This document shows positions 37,421 to 46,335 of a DNA stretch of 64,000 nt, one piece after another (position 1 is the stretch's first letter; the number at the start of each line of letters is the position of its first letter). Where the stretch lies: positions 62,001 to 126,000 of the forward strand of contig CAWFXI010000011.1 in NCBI GenBank assembly GCA_963819685.1, written 5' to 3'. The notes under the pieces are model-generated. The model did no database searches, had not been told where the DNA came from, and saw nothing but the letters and a program-made list of their open reading frames with translations. Source of the stretch: CAIUGU01 sp963819685. GTDB taxonomy: Bacteria; Pseudomonadota; Gammaproteobacteria; Steroidobacterales; Steroidobacteraceae. The position numbers and the translations under genes were made by a program.

Positions 37421-38926
37421 ATGGATACCCTGCTCGCCAATCTTGTCCTGGGGTTTGCGACGGCGCTGTCGCTGCAGAATATCGGTCTGTGTTTTGCAGG
37501 CTGTCTGGTCGGCACACTCGTCGGCGTGTTGCCCGGTGTGGGTCCCATTGCAACGATTGCAATGCTGTTGCCGCTGACGTTCAACATCGACCCGACCGGT
37601 GCCTTGATCATGCTCGCAGGCATTTACTACGGGGCCCAGTACGGCGGTTCCACCACGGCGATTCTGCTGAATGTGCCCGGCGAAGCCACGTCCGTCGTCT
37701 CGACGATCGATGGCAATCAGATGGCACGACAGGGACGCGCCGGTATCGCACTGGGCTTGGCGGCCATCGGCTCGTTTGTCGCCGGAACGATCGCCACGCT
37801 GGTGATCGCGGGCCTGGCCGCACCCCTCACCCGACTCGCGCTGCTGTTCGGTCCCGCAGAATATTTCTCGCTGATGGTGCTGGGCCTGACGTTCGCAATG
37901 GTGTTGGCCCGCGGCTCCGTACTGAAAGCAGCAGCCATGATCATCGTCGGCGTGCTGCTATCGACGATCGGTACCGATCTTGAAACCGGCGAAGAACGCT
38001 TGACGTTCGGCCTCACCGCGTTAAGTGACGGGATCGATTTCACGGTGCTTGCCATGGGACTGTTCGGGTTCGCCGAAATTCTGCGTAATCTGGAGAACCC
38101 CGAAGCACGCGGCGTACTGACGACAGCCATCGGACGGCTGCTGCCGTCGCGGGCTGACCTGCGCAAGGCATTGTGGCCCATCCTGCGTGGCACCGGCCTG
38201 GGTGCACTGCTCGGCATTCTGCCCGGGAACGGCGCAGTACTCGCCCCCTTCGCTTCGTATTCGCTGGAAAAGAAAATCGCGCGCGACCCCTCGCGATTTG
38301 GCAAAGGCGCCCTCGAAGGCGTCGCCGGCCCGGAATCCGCCAACAATGCGGGAGCGCAGACGGCCTTCATTCCACTGCTGACGCTCGGCATTCCTCCGAA
38401 CGCCGTGATGGCACTCATGGTCGGCGCAATGACCATCCACGGCATCATTCCGGGCCCGCAGGTCATGACGCGCAACCCGGATCTGTTCTGGGGCATGATC
38501 GCCAGCATGTGGATCGGCAATGTGATGCTGTTGATCATCAACCTGCCGCTGGTGGGCATCTGGGTGAGATTGTTGCGGGTCCCCTACCGGTTGATGTTTC
38601 CGGCGATTCTGCTGTTCTGCTGCATCGGCATCTACTCGATCAACAACAACCCGTTCGATGTCGTGCTGACTGCCGTATTCGGTCTCGTCGGGTATGCTCT
38701 GCACAAGTTCGGTTATGAACCTGCCCCGCTGTTGTTGGGCTTTGTGCTCGGCAAGCTGCTCGAGGAAAAGCTTCGCCAGGCACTCGTCATCTCACGCGGC
38801 GGATTCATGACCTTTCTGGAGCGGCCGGTTTCCGCGGGACTGCTGCTCGTGGCGACACTGGTGCTGGTGCTGGCTGTGTTGCCAGCCATCCGCCGCGGAC
38901 GTGAGCAGGCATTTCAGGAAGAGTGA
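37421..38926 (+). CDS. tctA: Tripartite tricarboxylate transporter large permease TctA
   Basis: A 501-residue permease with about twelve membrane helices. Family motifs are GVLPGVGPIATIAMLLPLTF near the start, YYGAQYGGSTTAILLNVPGE and the repeat LLGILPGNGAVLAPFASY with ESANNAGAQTAFIPLLTLGIPPNA. It imports organic anions with an Na+ or H+ gradient and a periplasmic Bug receptor. The substrate cannot be told from sequence. Confidence 0.92.
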   Translation: MDTLLANLVLGFATALSLQNIGLCFAGCLVGTLVGVLPGVGPIATIAMLLPLTFNIDPTGALIMLAGIYYGAQYGGSTTAILLNVPGEATSVVSTIDGNQMARQGRAGIALGLAAIGSFVAGTIATLVIAGLAAPLTRLALLFGPAEYFSLMVLGLTFAMVLARGSVLKAAAMIIVGVLLSTIGTDLETGEERLTFGLTALSDGIDFTVLAMGLFGFAEILRNLENPEARGVLTTAIGRLLPSRADLRKALWPILRGTGLGALLGILPGNGAVLAPFASYSLEKKIARDPSRFGKGALEGVAGPESANNAGAQTAFIPLLTLGIPPNAVMALMVGAMTIHGIIPGPQVMTRNPDLFWGMIASMWIGNVMLLIINLPLVGIWVRLLRVPYRLMFPAILLFCCIGIYSINNNPFDVVLTAVFGLVGYALHKFGYEPAPLLLGFVLGKLLEEKLRQALVISRGGFMTFLERPVSAGLLLVATLVLVLAVLPAIRRGREQAFQEE

Positions 38927-38940
38927 TCAAGGAACCTCTG

Positions 38941-39915
38941 ATGATCCGGAATGTATTCATCGTTGCAGCGCTGCTCGGCTCGTCAGCAGGCATGGCCACG
39001 GCACCCGTCTATCCAACGCGCCCGATCACGATGATCGTGCCCTTCACGGCTGGCGGCCCTACCGATGTGATCGCGCGCATCGTCGGGGAACACATGTCGA
39101 AGACGCTTGGGCAAACGATCATCATCGAGAACGTGATCGGTGCCGGGGGCACCACCGGAAGTGCACGCGGCGCGCAGGCCGCGCCCGATGGTTACACGCT
39201 GACGATGGGCCACATGGGAACTCATGGTGCGGCGCCTGCACTCTACCCAAAGCTCAAGTACAACCCGACCACGGACTTCGAGCCGGTCGGTATGGCTGCG
39301 GGTACACCGATCCTGATCATCGCGAAAAAGACGTTTCCTCCCAACACGCTCAAGGAATTCGTCACGTATCTCAAGGCCAACACTGCATCGGTCAATGAAG
39401 CGCACGCCGGCGTGGGTTCCGTGTCGTTCACGTCCTGCACGTTGCTCAATTCGCAACTCGGACTCAAGCTCACGCAGGTTGCCTATCGCGGCACGGGCCC
39501 TGCAATGAACGATCTCGTCGCCGGCCAGGTCGACTTCATGTGCGACCAGATCGTCAACCTCGTCGAGCAGGTGAAGTCAGGCAACATCAAGGCATACGCC
39601 ATCGCGACGCCGGAACGATCGCCTGCTCTGCCGAATGTGCCGACAACGAAGGAAGCCGGTTTGCCGGACTACCAGGTCACCGCGTGGAATGCCGTATTCG
39701 CCCCAAAGGGTACGCCCCGTGACATCGTCACGAAGGTCAATGCAGCGCTCGACGGAGCACTGGATGACGCCAGCGTTCGCAAGCGGCTGCTTGAACTTGG
39801 CGCCGTTATTCCTCCCAAAGGCGAACGATCTGCTGCGTGGCTCGGCACGTTCGTAAAAAGTGAAGTTGCACGCTGGACTCCCATCCTGAAAGCAGCGGGA
39901 GCGAAGGGAGAATAG
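38941..39915 (+). CDS. tctC: Bug-family (TctC) periplasmic solute-binding protein
   Basis: ATG at 38941 follows AAGGAA, and the GTG at 38923 overlapping tctA is less likely. The 324-residue product has a signal peptide (MIRNVFIVAALLGSSAGMATA). Next come YPTRPITMIVPFTAGGPTDVIARIV, VIGAGGTTGSARGAQAAPDGYTL, and VPTTKEAGLPDYQVTAWNAVFAPKGTP, the standard Bug pattern. It captures a carboxylate for TctAB. It completes a tctB-tctA-tctC operon. Confidence 0.92.
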   Translation: MIRNVFIVAALLGSSAGMATAPVYPTRPITMIVPFTAGGPTDVIARIVGEHMSKTLGQTIIIENVIGAGGTTGSARGAQAAPDGYTLTMGHMGTHGAAPALYPKLKYNPTTDFEPVGMAAGTPILIIAKKTFPPNTLKEFVTYLKANTASVNEAHAGVGSVSFTSCTLLNSQLGLKLTQVAYRGTGPAMNDLVAGQVDFMCDQIVNLVEQVKSGNIKAYAIATPERSPALPNVPTTKEAGLPDYQVTAWNAVFAPKGTPRDIVTKVNAALDGALDDASVRKRLLELGAVIPPKGERSAAWLGTFVKSEVARWTPILKAAGAKGE

Positions 39916-39977
39916 CACTGTCTGGACGTGCGGCTGCCTTTCTGGAGTATGGTAGTGGTAACACTAAAGGGTAAATC

Positions 39978-40361
39978 ATGACTCGCATCATTCTTGACGA
40001 CTCCCGGATTCACCCTGCTATCCGGGAAATCATTACCGGGGCCGGTGACGGCATCATCCAGGAAGTGCAGGCCGCGGTTGCAGCGAACGGCGTTGTCGTC
40101 GTGGGCATGAAACAGAATCCTTTCCCGAAGAAGGCGCGCAAGTCACTGGATGACGCGGGCGTACTGTATAAATATCTTGAGTACGGCAGCTACTTCAAAG
40201 GGGCGCGCCGGCGCCTGGCATTGAAGATGTGGACCGGGTGGCCGACGTTTCCGATGGTCTTCATCAACGGCGTTCTGGTCGGGGGCGCCGACGATCTTGC
40301 CAGATTGATCGTCAGCGGCGAGCTGAAATCACTACAGACCGGGAAAGCCGCGTCTTCGTGA
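39978..40361 (+). CDS. Glutaredoxin-fold protein lacking the active-site cysteine
   Basis: A 127-residue protein. Residues 35-115 look like a monothiol glutaredoxin: VVVVGMKQNPFPKKARKSLDDAGV, then KYLEYGSY, WTGWPTFPMVFINGVLVGGADDLARLI with the glutathione-binding TFP and GG segments. The position of the redox Cys, however, is a Pro in NPFPKK and no Cys occurs anywhere in the protein. It cannot act as a thiol oxidoreductase. It may keep the glutathione or Fe-S binding site. An AAAGGG site precedes ATG. It stands alone between the Tct operon and a convergent sugar dehydrogenase gene. Confidence 0.75.
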   Translation: MTRIILDDSRIHPAIREIITGAGDGIIQEVQAAVAANGVVVVGMKQNPFPKKARKSLDDAGVLYKYLEYGSYFKGARRRLALKMWTGWPTFPMVFINGVLVGGADDLARLIVSGELKSLQTGKAASS

Positions 40362-40367
40362 AAGGCT

Positions 40368-41604
40368 CTAAGGTGCTGGTGAGATCCTGAGCAGCGCGCC
40401 GTCGTCTTCGTCTGTCACGACATACAGCAGGCCATCCGGACCCTGGCGGACGTCCCGGATGCGTTGATGCAGCTCTCCCAGCATCGCTTCCCGGCGTATT
40501 TCTTCCAGCTTGTCATTGAAGACAATGCGTTCGAGGCTTCCGGTACGGGGAACTTCGCCGCGCCGCAGACTGCCGACAAACAGGTTGCCAGTCCACGTCG
40601 GAAAACGCGTGCCGGTGTAAAGCGTCAACCCGCTGGGCGCATTCGACGGGTCCCACAGCAACAGCGGCTGTTCAGTATCAGGACCCAATGGCACAGCGGA
40701 GACTCTGGGGCCCTCGTACTTGCGACCAAAACTGTAGTCAGGCCAGCCATAGTTGCGCCCTGGCAGAATCACGTTGAGTTCGTCACCCCCATTGGGTCCG
40801 AACTCCGACTCCAGATACCGCCCCGGTCACCGGATGCACGATCAGCCCGCTCTGATCGCGATGCCCTAACGAGTAGATTTCCGGCCGTGCGCCTTTGCGT
40901 CCGACGAACGGATTGTCGGCAGGAATGCTGCCGTCGGTCTTGATGCGCAGGACTTTGCCGTAGGCGCTTGCCAGATCTGGTGCTTCACGGGTGGCCGGTG
41001 ACCCGTTGCCCAGATACAGCATCGAGTCCGGTCCCACGGCAATTCGCGAGCCGCTAAGCGTGGGCCGTATTTCACCTGCAAAGAGTTCCTTCACGTCGAG
41101 CAGTCGCGTGCCATCGAACCGCGCGCGCGCCAGTACCATCGCTGTGGGCGGCCGCGGTGCTGGAGCCGCCTTGGGATCGGGCGGATACGCCCGGTTGAAG
41201 GTGAAGTACACGAAACCGTTCGTGGCGAACGCCGGGTCAACCACGATGTCCGTCAAGCCAACCGGAGCGGTGTCTATGGCGCCTGGTGGGAGCCCTTCAA
41301 TTGATTGCGGCACCAGCGTGGCTGCCCCCGTGGCTTTCCTCACCAGCCGCAGCCTTGCGCCTCGCTCGATGATCAGCGCATCCCCATTCGGCAGAAACGC
41401 GATGCTGTACGGATGCGCGAGCCCTCTGACAAGCACATCTACCCGAATACGATGCTGCTCCGCGGTATCGAAGGTGTACGACGCTTCCGTGAGAGTGACG
41501 GGTGCAACGCCGATATTGGGCGGAGCCTGGGCAATGGCCGCGTTCGACAGCATCACTGTGCCAGCCAGCAGCAGAGCCATTGCTTTTTTCGATGTCTTCT
41601 TCAC
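40368..41604 (-). pseudogene. PQQ-type sugar (sorbosone/aldose) dehydrogenase, frameshifted
   Basis: GTG at 41604, behind AGGGGAG, starts a signal peptide (MKKTSKKAMALLLAGTVMLSNAAIA). The body has RGLAHPYSIAFLPNGDALIIERGARLRLV, GLTDIVVDP and EIYSLGHRDQSGLIVHP, the propeller repeats of the glucose/sorbosone dehydrogenase family. At about 40815 an extra base breaks the frame; the corrected reading LESEFGPNGGDELNVILPGRNYGWPDYSFG runs to the end at 40368. Corrected length is about 410 residues. A periplasmic quinoprotein oxidising a sugar is expected. The window has no pqq genes. Confidence 0.82.
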
Positions 41605-41711
41605 GGACTCGCTCCCCTGTTGGACTACAGCTCGTTGCCGCTCAGGTTACACGGGCTGCACTCATCGTACAGCGCCAGTTGACGGCGCGCCACGCGGCGT
41701 TCAATAGGTTG

Positions 41712-41868
41712 ATGCAAAAGTCTGTCCGTGCCTTTTGCATCCGGAGTCAGCGAAAAGCGTGGTTTTCACTGACTCCCAAAATCAACAAGTTAGAACTCGT
41801 CGATTTTGCCGAGTCGTTCGTGACTCGGGACAACAGGGTGATGCAAGACTCTCTGCAGCACCCTGTTA
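41712..41868. repeat. Array of five consecutive hairpins
   Basis: Between the sugar dehydrogenase and DUF4159 genes five inverted repeats follow each other with gaps of 0-4 bases. H1: 41712-41720 with 41734-41742 (9 of 9). H2: 41744-41757 with 41764-41777 (13 of 14). H3: 41778-41792 with 41795-41809 (13 of 15). H4: 41810-41816 with 41823-41829 (7 of 7). H5: 41833-41841 with 41860-41868 (9 of 9), with further pairing inside. The H2 and H3 mismatches are A-C on the plus strand and would become G-U pairs in a minus-strand RNA, the direction of transcription of both neighbours. The H5 word CAGGGTGATGCAA also occurs at 8805. Confidence 0.85.
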
Positions 41869-42723
41869 ATGCGTCAAATCGTAGAGGGCGAAATTGACGG
41901 CCAGACGGATGCCGAGGTTGGAGTCTTCCTGGGGGTACTGGGGATCGTCCGCGTATTGCCAGGAGTCGCCGAGATCATTGTTGAAAGTGATCATCACCAT
42001 CACCCGGCCCTCCTCATCCAGAATCGCTCGCCAGTGAGGGGTTGCGCCGTCGGCACGATAACCGCCATTCAGTCCGTTCCGGCGGATCGAACGCATGTTC
42101 CTGACCTGCCGCCGCTTCGTCAGATCATAGAACGGCGAAAAGATCGGATCATTGTCCGCAAGTTCCTGGATCGGTCGATCCGGAAAAACCTTTCTCAGTG
42201 TCGCCTCGAAGCCTTGCCATTCCCGCGTGCCGAAAAAGCTGTCGCACAACAGGAATCCGCCACGCATCAGATAATCGCGCAGCTTTGCGGCCTGTGCCTC
42301 CGTGAGATCCCAACTGCCAACGTTGCTTGCCACGAGGAACGGCCAATCGAATACATCATCGCCGTCATCGAGATCCACCGGTTGTTCAACGGAGCGTGCA
42401 TCGATCGTTGTCAGGCGCCGCAGTAACCTGGCAAATTTGCGGTCGCCGAGCGGATAGTCGATCGTCCAGGAGGAATTGCCCGCTTTCCAGTCTCCGCCTC
42501 CGCTCCGGTCACCCCCTGCCGGCGGATACATGAGGCGCCCGAGAACAAAACCCGCGGGAACCTGGTAATCGGGCGGCAAGCTGGAGTCCGATTCAACCCC
42601 TTCGAGAGGCGGGTAGGCGCGAAACTCACGCTGTGCGTACAACGCGCCGCTGAACACCAGCAGCAGAGCGCCGATAGCGATAAGAGCATGGCCCCGAGCG
42701 AAAAGGTCCTTCAATCCCCGCAC
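41866..42723 (-). CDS. DUF4159 family secreted protein
   Basis: A 285-residue protein with an N-terminal signal (residues 12-30). The DUF4159 core has FARLLRRLTTIDAR, DWPFLVASNVGSWDLTEAQAAKLRDYLMRGGFLLCDSFFG and EEGRVMVMITFNNDLGDSWQYADDP. The fold resembles a class I glutamine amidotransferase-like domain with the motif around Asp-Ser-Phe; no enzyme activity is established. It is often seen next to MoxR/CoxE or membrane operons, but none is present here. The stop lies at the end of the hairpin array. Confidence 0.8.
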   Translation of the reverse strand: MRGLKDLFARGHALIAIGALLLVFSGALYAQREFRAYPPLEGVESDSSLPPDYQVPAGFVLGRLMYPPAGGDRSGGGDWKAGNSSWTIDYPLGDRKFARLLRRLTTIDARSVEQPVDLDDGDDVFDWPFLVASNVGSWDLTEAQAAKLRDYLMRGGFLLCDSFFGTREWQGFEATLRKVFPDRPIQELADNDPIFSPFYDLTKRRQVRNMRSIRRNGLNGGYRADGATPHWRAILDEEGRVMVMITFNNDLGDSWQYADDPQYPQEDSNLGIRLAVNFALYDLTH

Positions 42724-42807
42724 TCACGTTCCCCGCCGCAGATGTCTCCGCAGTATGCAGAAACGCGCGCGAAAAGCCGAACTGCGAATGCCCGGCCACC
42801 AGGCTCG

Positions 42808-45591
42808 TTACCGGATCCTCACGATACGGGCGGGATGCTTTGCTGGACCAGGAGTGTCAGAGCGACCGCCGCTCTCGACATTCGTCATCGACAGCAATGC
42901 GGATTGCACAACCCCGGGAAGAGCGGCGATGACCGACAACAGTTGCTGCTCCGAAACCGGCCTTGACAGCAGAAAGCCCTGCACGTGCATGGAGCGATGA
43001 CCCAGCAGTATCGCGAGCTGCTCCGGACGTTCGATGCCTTCGGCGGTGATTTCAAGTTCCAGGATATGACACAGGTCGATGATCGTCCGGGCAATTGCCG
43101 CTGAGCGAGTATTGGTATCGATCCCGTCAATCAGACTGCGGTCCAGTTTGACGCGGGTAAAGGGTAATTTCTGCAGCGAAGCCAGGGAAGAATAGCCCGT
43201 GCCGAAATCATCGAGCGCAATGGCAACGCCATGCGATCGCAGCTGCCGGAGGGCTTCCACAGTAGCTACCCCGGTTTGCAATACCGTCTCTGTCAATTCG
43301 ATCTCTATGCAGCTGGGAGGCAGTCGGTACTCCTTCAACAGGCTCATGACGTGTTCGACGAACGTGGAGTCGATCAACTGTCGCGATGAGACGTTGATGG
43401 CAACTCGAGCCCCGGGCCACTCGCCGTGATGCCAGCCGGATACCGTCCTGATGGCCGTTCGCAGGACCCAGTCGCTCACATCCATGATCAGTCCGGATTC
43501 CTCGGCAATGGACAGGAACTCGTCTGGTGAGGCCAATCGACCATCGGCGTGCCGCCAGCGAATCAGGGCTTCCACCATGTCCACTTGCATCGTCTGCAGA
43601 TTCATCTCCGGCTGGAACATCAGCTCGAACTCTCCCCTTTCCAGGGCTCGGCGCAGGCCCTGCTCCGTGGTGAACTTGCTGGCAGCAAGTTCGAGAAGAT
43701 CCGGTGTGAACTCATTCAGCTGGCTGCGTCCCAGGGCCTTGGCGCGAAAGAGAGCCGCATCCGCGGCCCGCAGCAGCGAGAACGCATCCTGCTCATGATC
43801 CGGATACAGGCTCGCACCGACACTCACGCTCACTGCGATATCGCGGCCATTGATCGACAGAGGCTCATCGAACGCCCGGACCAGCTGCCAGCCTGCCTCC
43901 CTGATTTCCTCGACACTGCGCGCAGCCGAATACACCACCGTAAATTCGTCACCCCCCAATCTGGCGGCGAAACCAAAACTGCCCGCCACTTGCTTCAATC
44001 GTTGCGCCAGCGCCTGCAGTACTCCGTCCCCAAAGGTGTGGCCCATGCCGTCGTTGATATTCTTGAAATTGTCCACGTCGAGAAAGAACACGCCGACCCA
44101 CAGATGGTCGCGCGCGGCACGTTCGATGGCACCTGCCAGGAGTGTGGCAAGCTGGCGCCTGTTGGGGAGCGATGTCAGTGGATCAAGTTCGGCGAGTTGC
44201 TGAAGTTGCCGGGTACGTTCCGCAACTTGCCGCTCAAGCTGTTGCTGATAGCGACGCGTGACCTCTTCCGACGCCGCCAGTTGCTCTGCCATGGTGTTGA
44301 ATGCCACACCGAGCGTGTCGAGCTCCTTGATACCACCCGGAGCTACCCGCGCGCCGACATCGCCTTTTGCAAGTTTCGCCGTGGCATCCAGCATTCTACG
44401 TACCGGCAATACGATGCTGCGAACGGTCGCAATGGAGATGATGACCAGCAACACGAGTACGCCGGCAGTAATCCAGGCAATGATCAGGCGTGGACCATTG
44501 TCAGCAGGCGTCACGGTTGTTGTCTCGGAACGTTGTGACAGTACTGCCGGTGTCTGACCTTCGATCAGCGGGTCGGAACGATTCTGCGCCCGGATCGAAT
44601 CAGCGAGCGCTTTGGCTGACGCTTTCATGCGCGCCGTAGCAGTTGCGATCGTCTCGGCGAGCGACTCGATAGGAGGCCTTGAGGACGCAAGGTCCAGCGC
44701 CGCCTTGCGGCGTTCTTCATCAAGTGGCAGCAAACTCGCTCGAGCCGCGACCAACTGGTCAAAGTCCTCGCGCATGGCACTCAGCCACGCCTCACCCTGT
44801 GAACTCGCCAAACCCTGCGCATCCTGCAGCAGTGCCCGTGCAAACTCGGCTTCGGCCGCCTGCACGGCGAGGTCCGAGGACGGCTGAATCATTTCATTGG
44901 TTGTCAGCGCACCAAACTCCGCCCCGATAGCGTCAAGGCTGGCCTTCAGCTTGATCAGAGACTGGCGCGCGACGACGCGTCCAAAGATCCTCCAGGCACG
45001 ATCAAGCGAGCCGCCGATTCTTGAGTGCATGGATTCGTAGCGGGTGGAGAATTCTCCGAGTACCGCGCGCCTTGCGTCGGCAAGCCGGACTACTTCTGCG
45101 CCGTTCTGCTTGTGCCGCCGAATAGCGGCGCTGAGTTTCTTCAGCTGGTCCTGGCTTGCAGCTTCGTGAGCATATGCTGCGAGACCCGCATAGGCCTGGT
45201 CGATTGCCTTCTCTGTCGCCTGCAGCTGCTGCGAGTTGTCGGGCGTGTGCCGCTCTGCCCTGGCATTCACGGCGTGAGAGAATTGATCAATAGCGGCAAC
45301 CAGGACCACGGTGTCCGTTTTTGCTTCCGCAACTGCAGGGGGCATCGAATCGCGGATCAGCGGAGCGACAACAGGGCTGATATCGACGAGCGGCGCAACT
45401 TCTGTGGTATGAATGATCGACGGACCTTTGACCACGATCAGATTGGCCGATCCAGCGAGGATCGCAACCGCGATGAACGCCATGGTAAGGATTGCGCCGA
45501 TTCCCAACCGCGCACGCGCAATACGGGTCAGCGCCCTCCCGTGGGGAGTAGCAGACACCATCGTCCGCGCCCTGTCTTTCAGCGACCTCAT
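42808..45591 (-). CDS. Membrane-bound GGDEF/EAL cyclic-di-GMP signalling protein
   Basis: A 927-residue protein. Two membrane helices (about 29-53 and 368-390) enclose a large, mostly helical periplasmic sensor domain. A HAMP region (VRSIVLPVRRMLDATAKLAKGDVGARV) and coiled coil lead to a GGDEF domain with an intact LGGDEFTVVYS and an EAL domain with VDMVEALIRWRH, NVSSRQL, ELTE and DDFGTGYSSL all present. Both diguanylate cyclase and phosphodiesterase activity are possible. No RxxD inhibitory site is seen before GGDEF. Confidence 0.93.
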   Translation of the reverse strand: MRSLKDRARTMVSATPHGRALTRIARARLGIGAILTMAFIAVAILAGSANLIVVKGPSIIHTTEVAPLVDISPVVAPLIRDSMPPAVAEAKTDTVVLVAAIDQFSHAVNARAERHTPDNSQQLQATEKAIDQAYAGLAAYAHEAASQDQLKKLSAAIRRHKQNGAEVVRLADARRAVLGEFSTRYESMHSRIGGSLDRAWRIFGRVVARQSLIKLKASLDAIGAEFGALTTNEMIQPSSDLAVQAAEAEFARALLQDAQGLASSQGEAWLSAMREDFDQLVAARASLLPLDEERRKAALDLASSRPPIESLAETIATATARMKASAKALADSIRAQNRSDPLIEGQTPAVLSQRSETTTVTPADNGPRLIIAWITAGVLVLLVIISIATVRSIVLPVRRMLDATAKLAKGDVGARVAPGGIKELDTLGVAFNTMAEQLAASEEVTRRYQQQLERQVAERTRQLQQLAELDPLTSLPNRRQLATLLAGAIERAARDHLWVGVFFLDVDNFKNINDGMGHTFGDGVLQALAQRLKQVAGSFGFAARLGGDEFTVVYSAARSVEEIREAGWQLVRAFDEPLSINGRDIAVSVSVGASLYPDHEQDAFSLLRAADAALFRAKALGRSQLNEFTPDLLELAASKFTTEQGLRRALERGEFELMFQPEMNLQTMQVDMVEALIRWRHADGRLASPDEFLSIAEESGLIMDVSDWVLRTAIRTVSGWHHGEWPGARVAINVSSRQLIDSTFVEHVMSLLKEYRLPPSCIEIELTETVLQTGVATVEALRQLRSHGVAIALDDFGTGYSSLASLQKLPFTRVKLDRSLIDGIDTNTRSAAIARTIIDLCHILELEITAEGIERPEQLAILLGHRSMHVQGFLLSRPVSEQQLLSVIAALPGVVQSALLSMTNVESGGRSDTPGPAKHPARIVRIR

Positions 45592-45843
45592 CTGCCTGCG
45601 CCCAGCTCAGCGCCCCCTCACGTTGCTTTGAAGACGCAAGGTGCACGGTTCCCCGCAAAGAAACTGTGAGTCGGTTCGCGGTAAGGTTGCTCGCTGTCCG
45701 CGCGGCTCCCTGTGTTCGCTGCCGCACGGACGATCAAGCCTTCTGCCTCGGGGTCTTCCAGCGTGCTGCTCAGGGCTTCCACGAGGACAGGGGTTGTCGG
45801 GGTCCGGGTTTTCCCTGAATGGCTACCGGTAACGACCCTTATG
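45592..45843. other. Intergenic region between the GGDEF/EAL gene and the 67-residue gene
   Basis: No coding sequence is supported. An inverted pair GGCTACCGG and CCGGTAGCC lies at about 45822-45874, spanning the end of the 67-residue gene downstream. The region should hold the GGDEF/EAL promoter, but no clear boxes are seen. Confidence 0.35.
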
Positions 45844-46047
45844 TCACTGTTTGGTCCCCGATTCCCGGTAGCCGATCATCGTGATGATCTCCACGTTCCC
45901 TTCACTCAGGCGATGGAACTTCACTTCGTTGTAGTCCCGCACGATGACGGCGATTTCGGCGCGGGTCAGCTGGCGGTGAGCGTAGATCGAATACTGGAAA
46001 TTGGATTCACGTGCGCGGACCACATGTTTGAAGGGCGGCTTCTTCAT
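45844..46047 (-). CDS. Small protein, 67 residues, unknown
   Basis: ATG 46047 follows a strong GGAGGGAGA site with an 8-base gap. The product MKKPPFKHVVRARESNFQ continues as a basic, mixed alpha/beta-like sequence (IYAHRQLTRAEIAVIVRDYNEVKFHRL) with no signal peptide, Cys or membrane helix. The good ribosome-binding site and balanced composition support a gene. A terminator-like hairpin stands directly upstream, so it either has its own promoter or is controlled by attenuation. Confidence 0.6.
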   Translation of the reverse strand: MKKPPFKHVVRARESNFQYSIYAHRQLTRAEIAVIVRDYNEVKFHRLSEGNVEIITMIGYRESGTKQ

Positions 46048-46079
46048 GGCTCATCTCCCTCCGGACCCCCTGCTGAATT

Positions 46080-46115
46080 AAAAAAGCCTGGTCCGGCTTA
46101 AAGCCAAACCAGGCT
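46080..46115 (-). terminator. Intrinsic terminator-like hairpin upstream of the 67-residue gene
   Basis: AGCCTGGT at 46085-46092 pairs with ACCAGGCT at 46108-46115; an inner GGCTT/AAGCC pair (46095-46099, 46101-46105) extends the stem. On the minus strand it is followed by six T residues, then by the ribosome-binding site of the small gene. It could end an unseen short minus-strand transcript from 46115-46335 or work as an attenuator. Confidence 0.7.
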
Positions 46116-46335
46116 ATGGGCCGCTCGTTCTGGGGTAGAAACAGGAGCAGTGGCAATAGTGTCCCTCGAAGTACCCGGTTGCGATGTCGGCGAGTCCCGC
46201 TCCGGGCCCTAGGAAATGTCCGACAGTCGCCCGGCATCAGGATTTCCAGCGCCCGGGTTCTGCTCATATACTCGGATTGCAGTTGCCCCTTCACCAACGG
46301 CACCCTCTATCCGGGAGGTGCGGAATCGCCTGATT

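Noticed and set aside
46007..46303. A 98-residue minus-strand open frame and a 6S-like RNA reading of the same area
   Set aside because: The frame crosses a terminator-like hairpin and lacks a start signal. The 5' and 3' ends do not pair in the closing-stem arrangement of 6S RNA.
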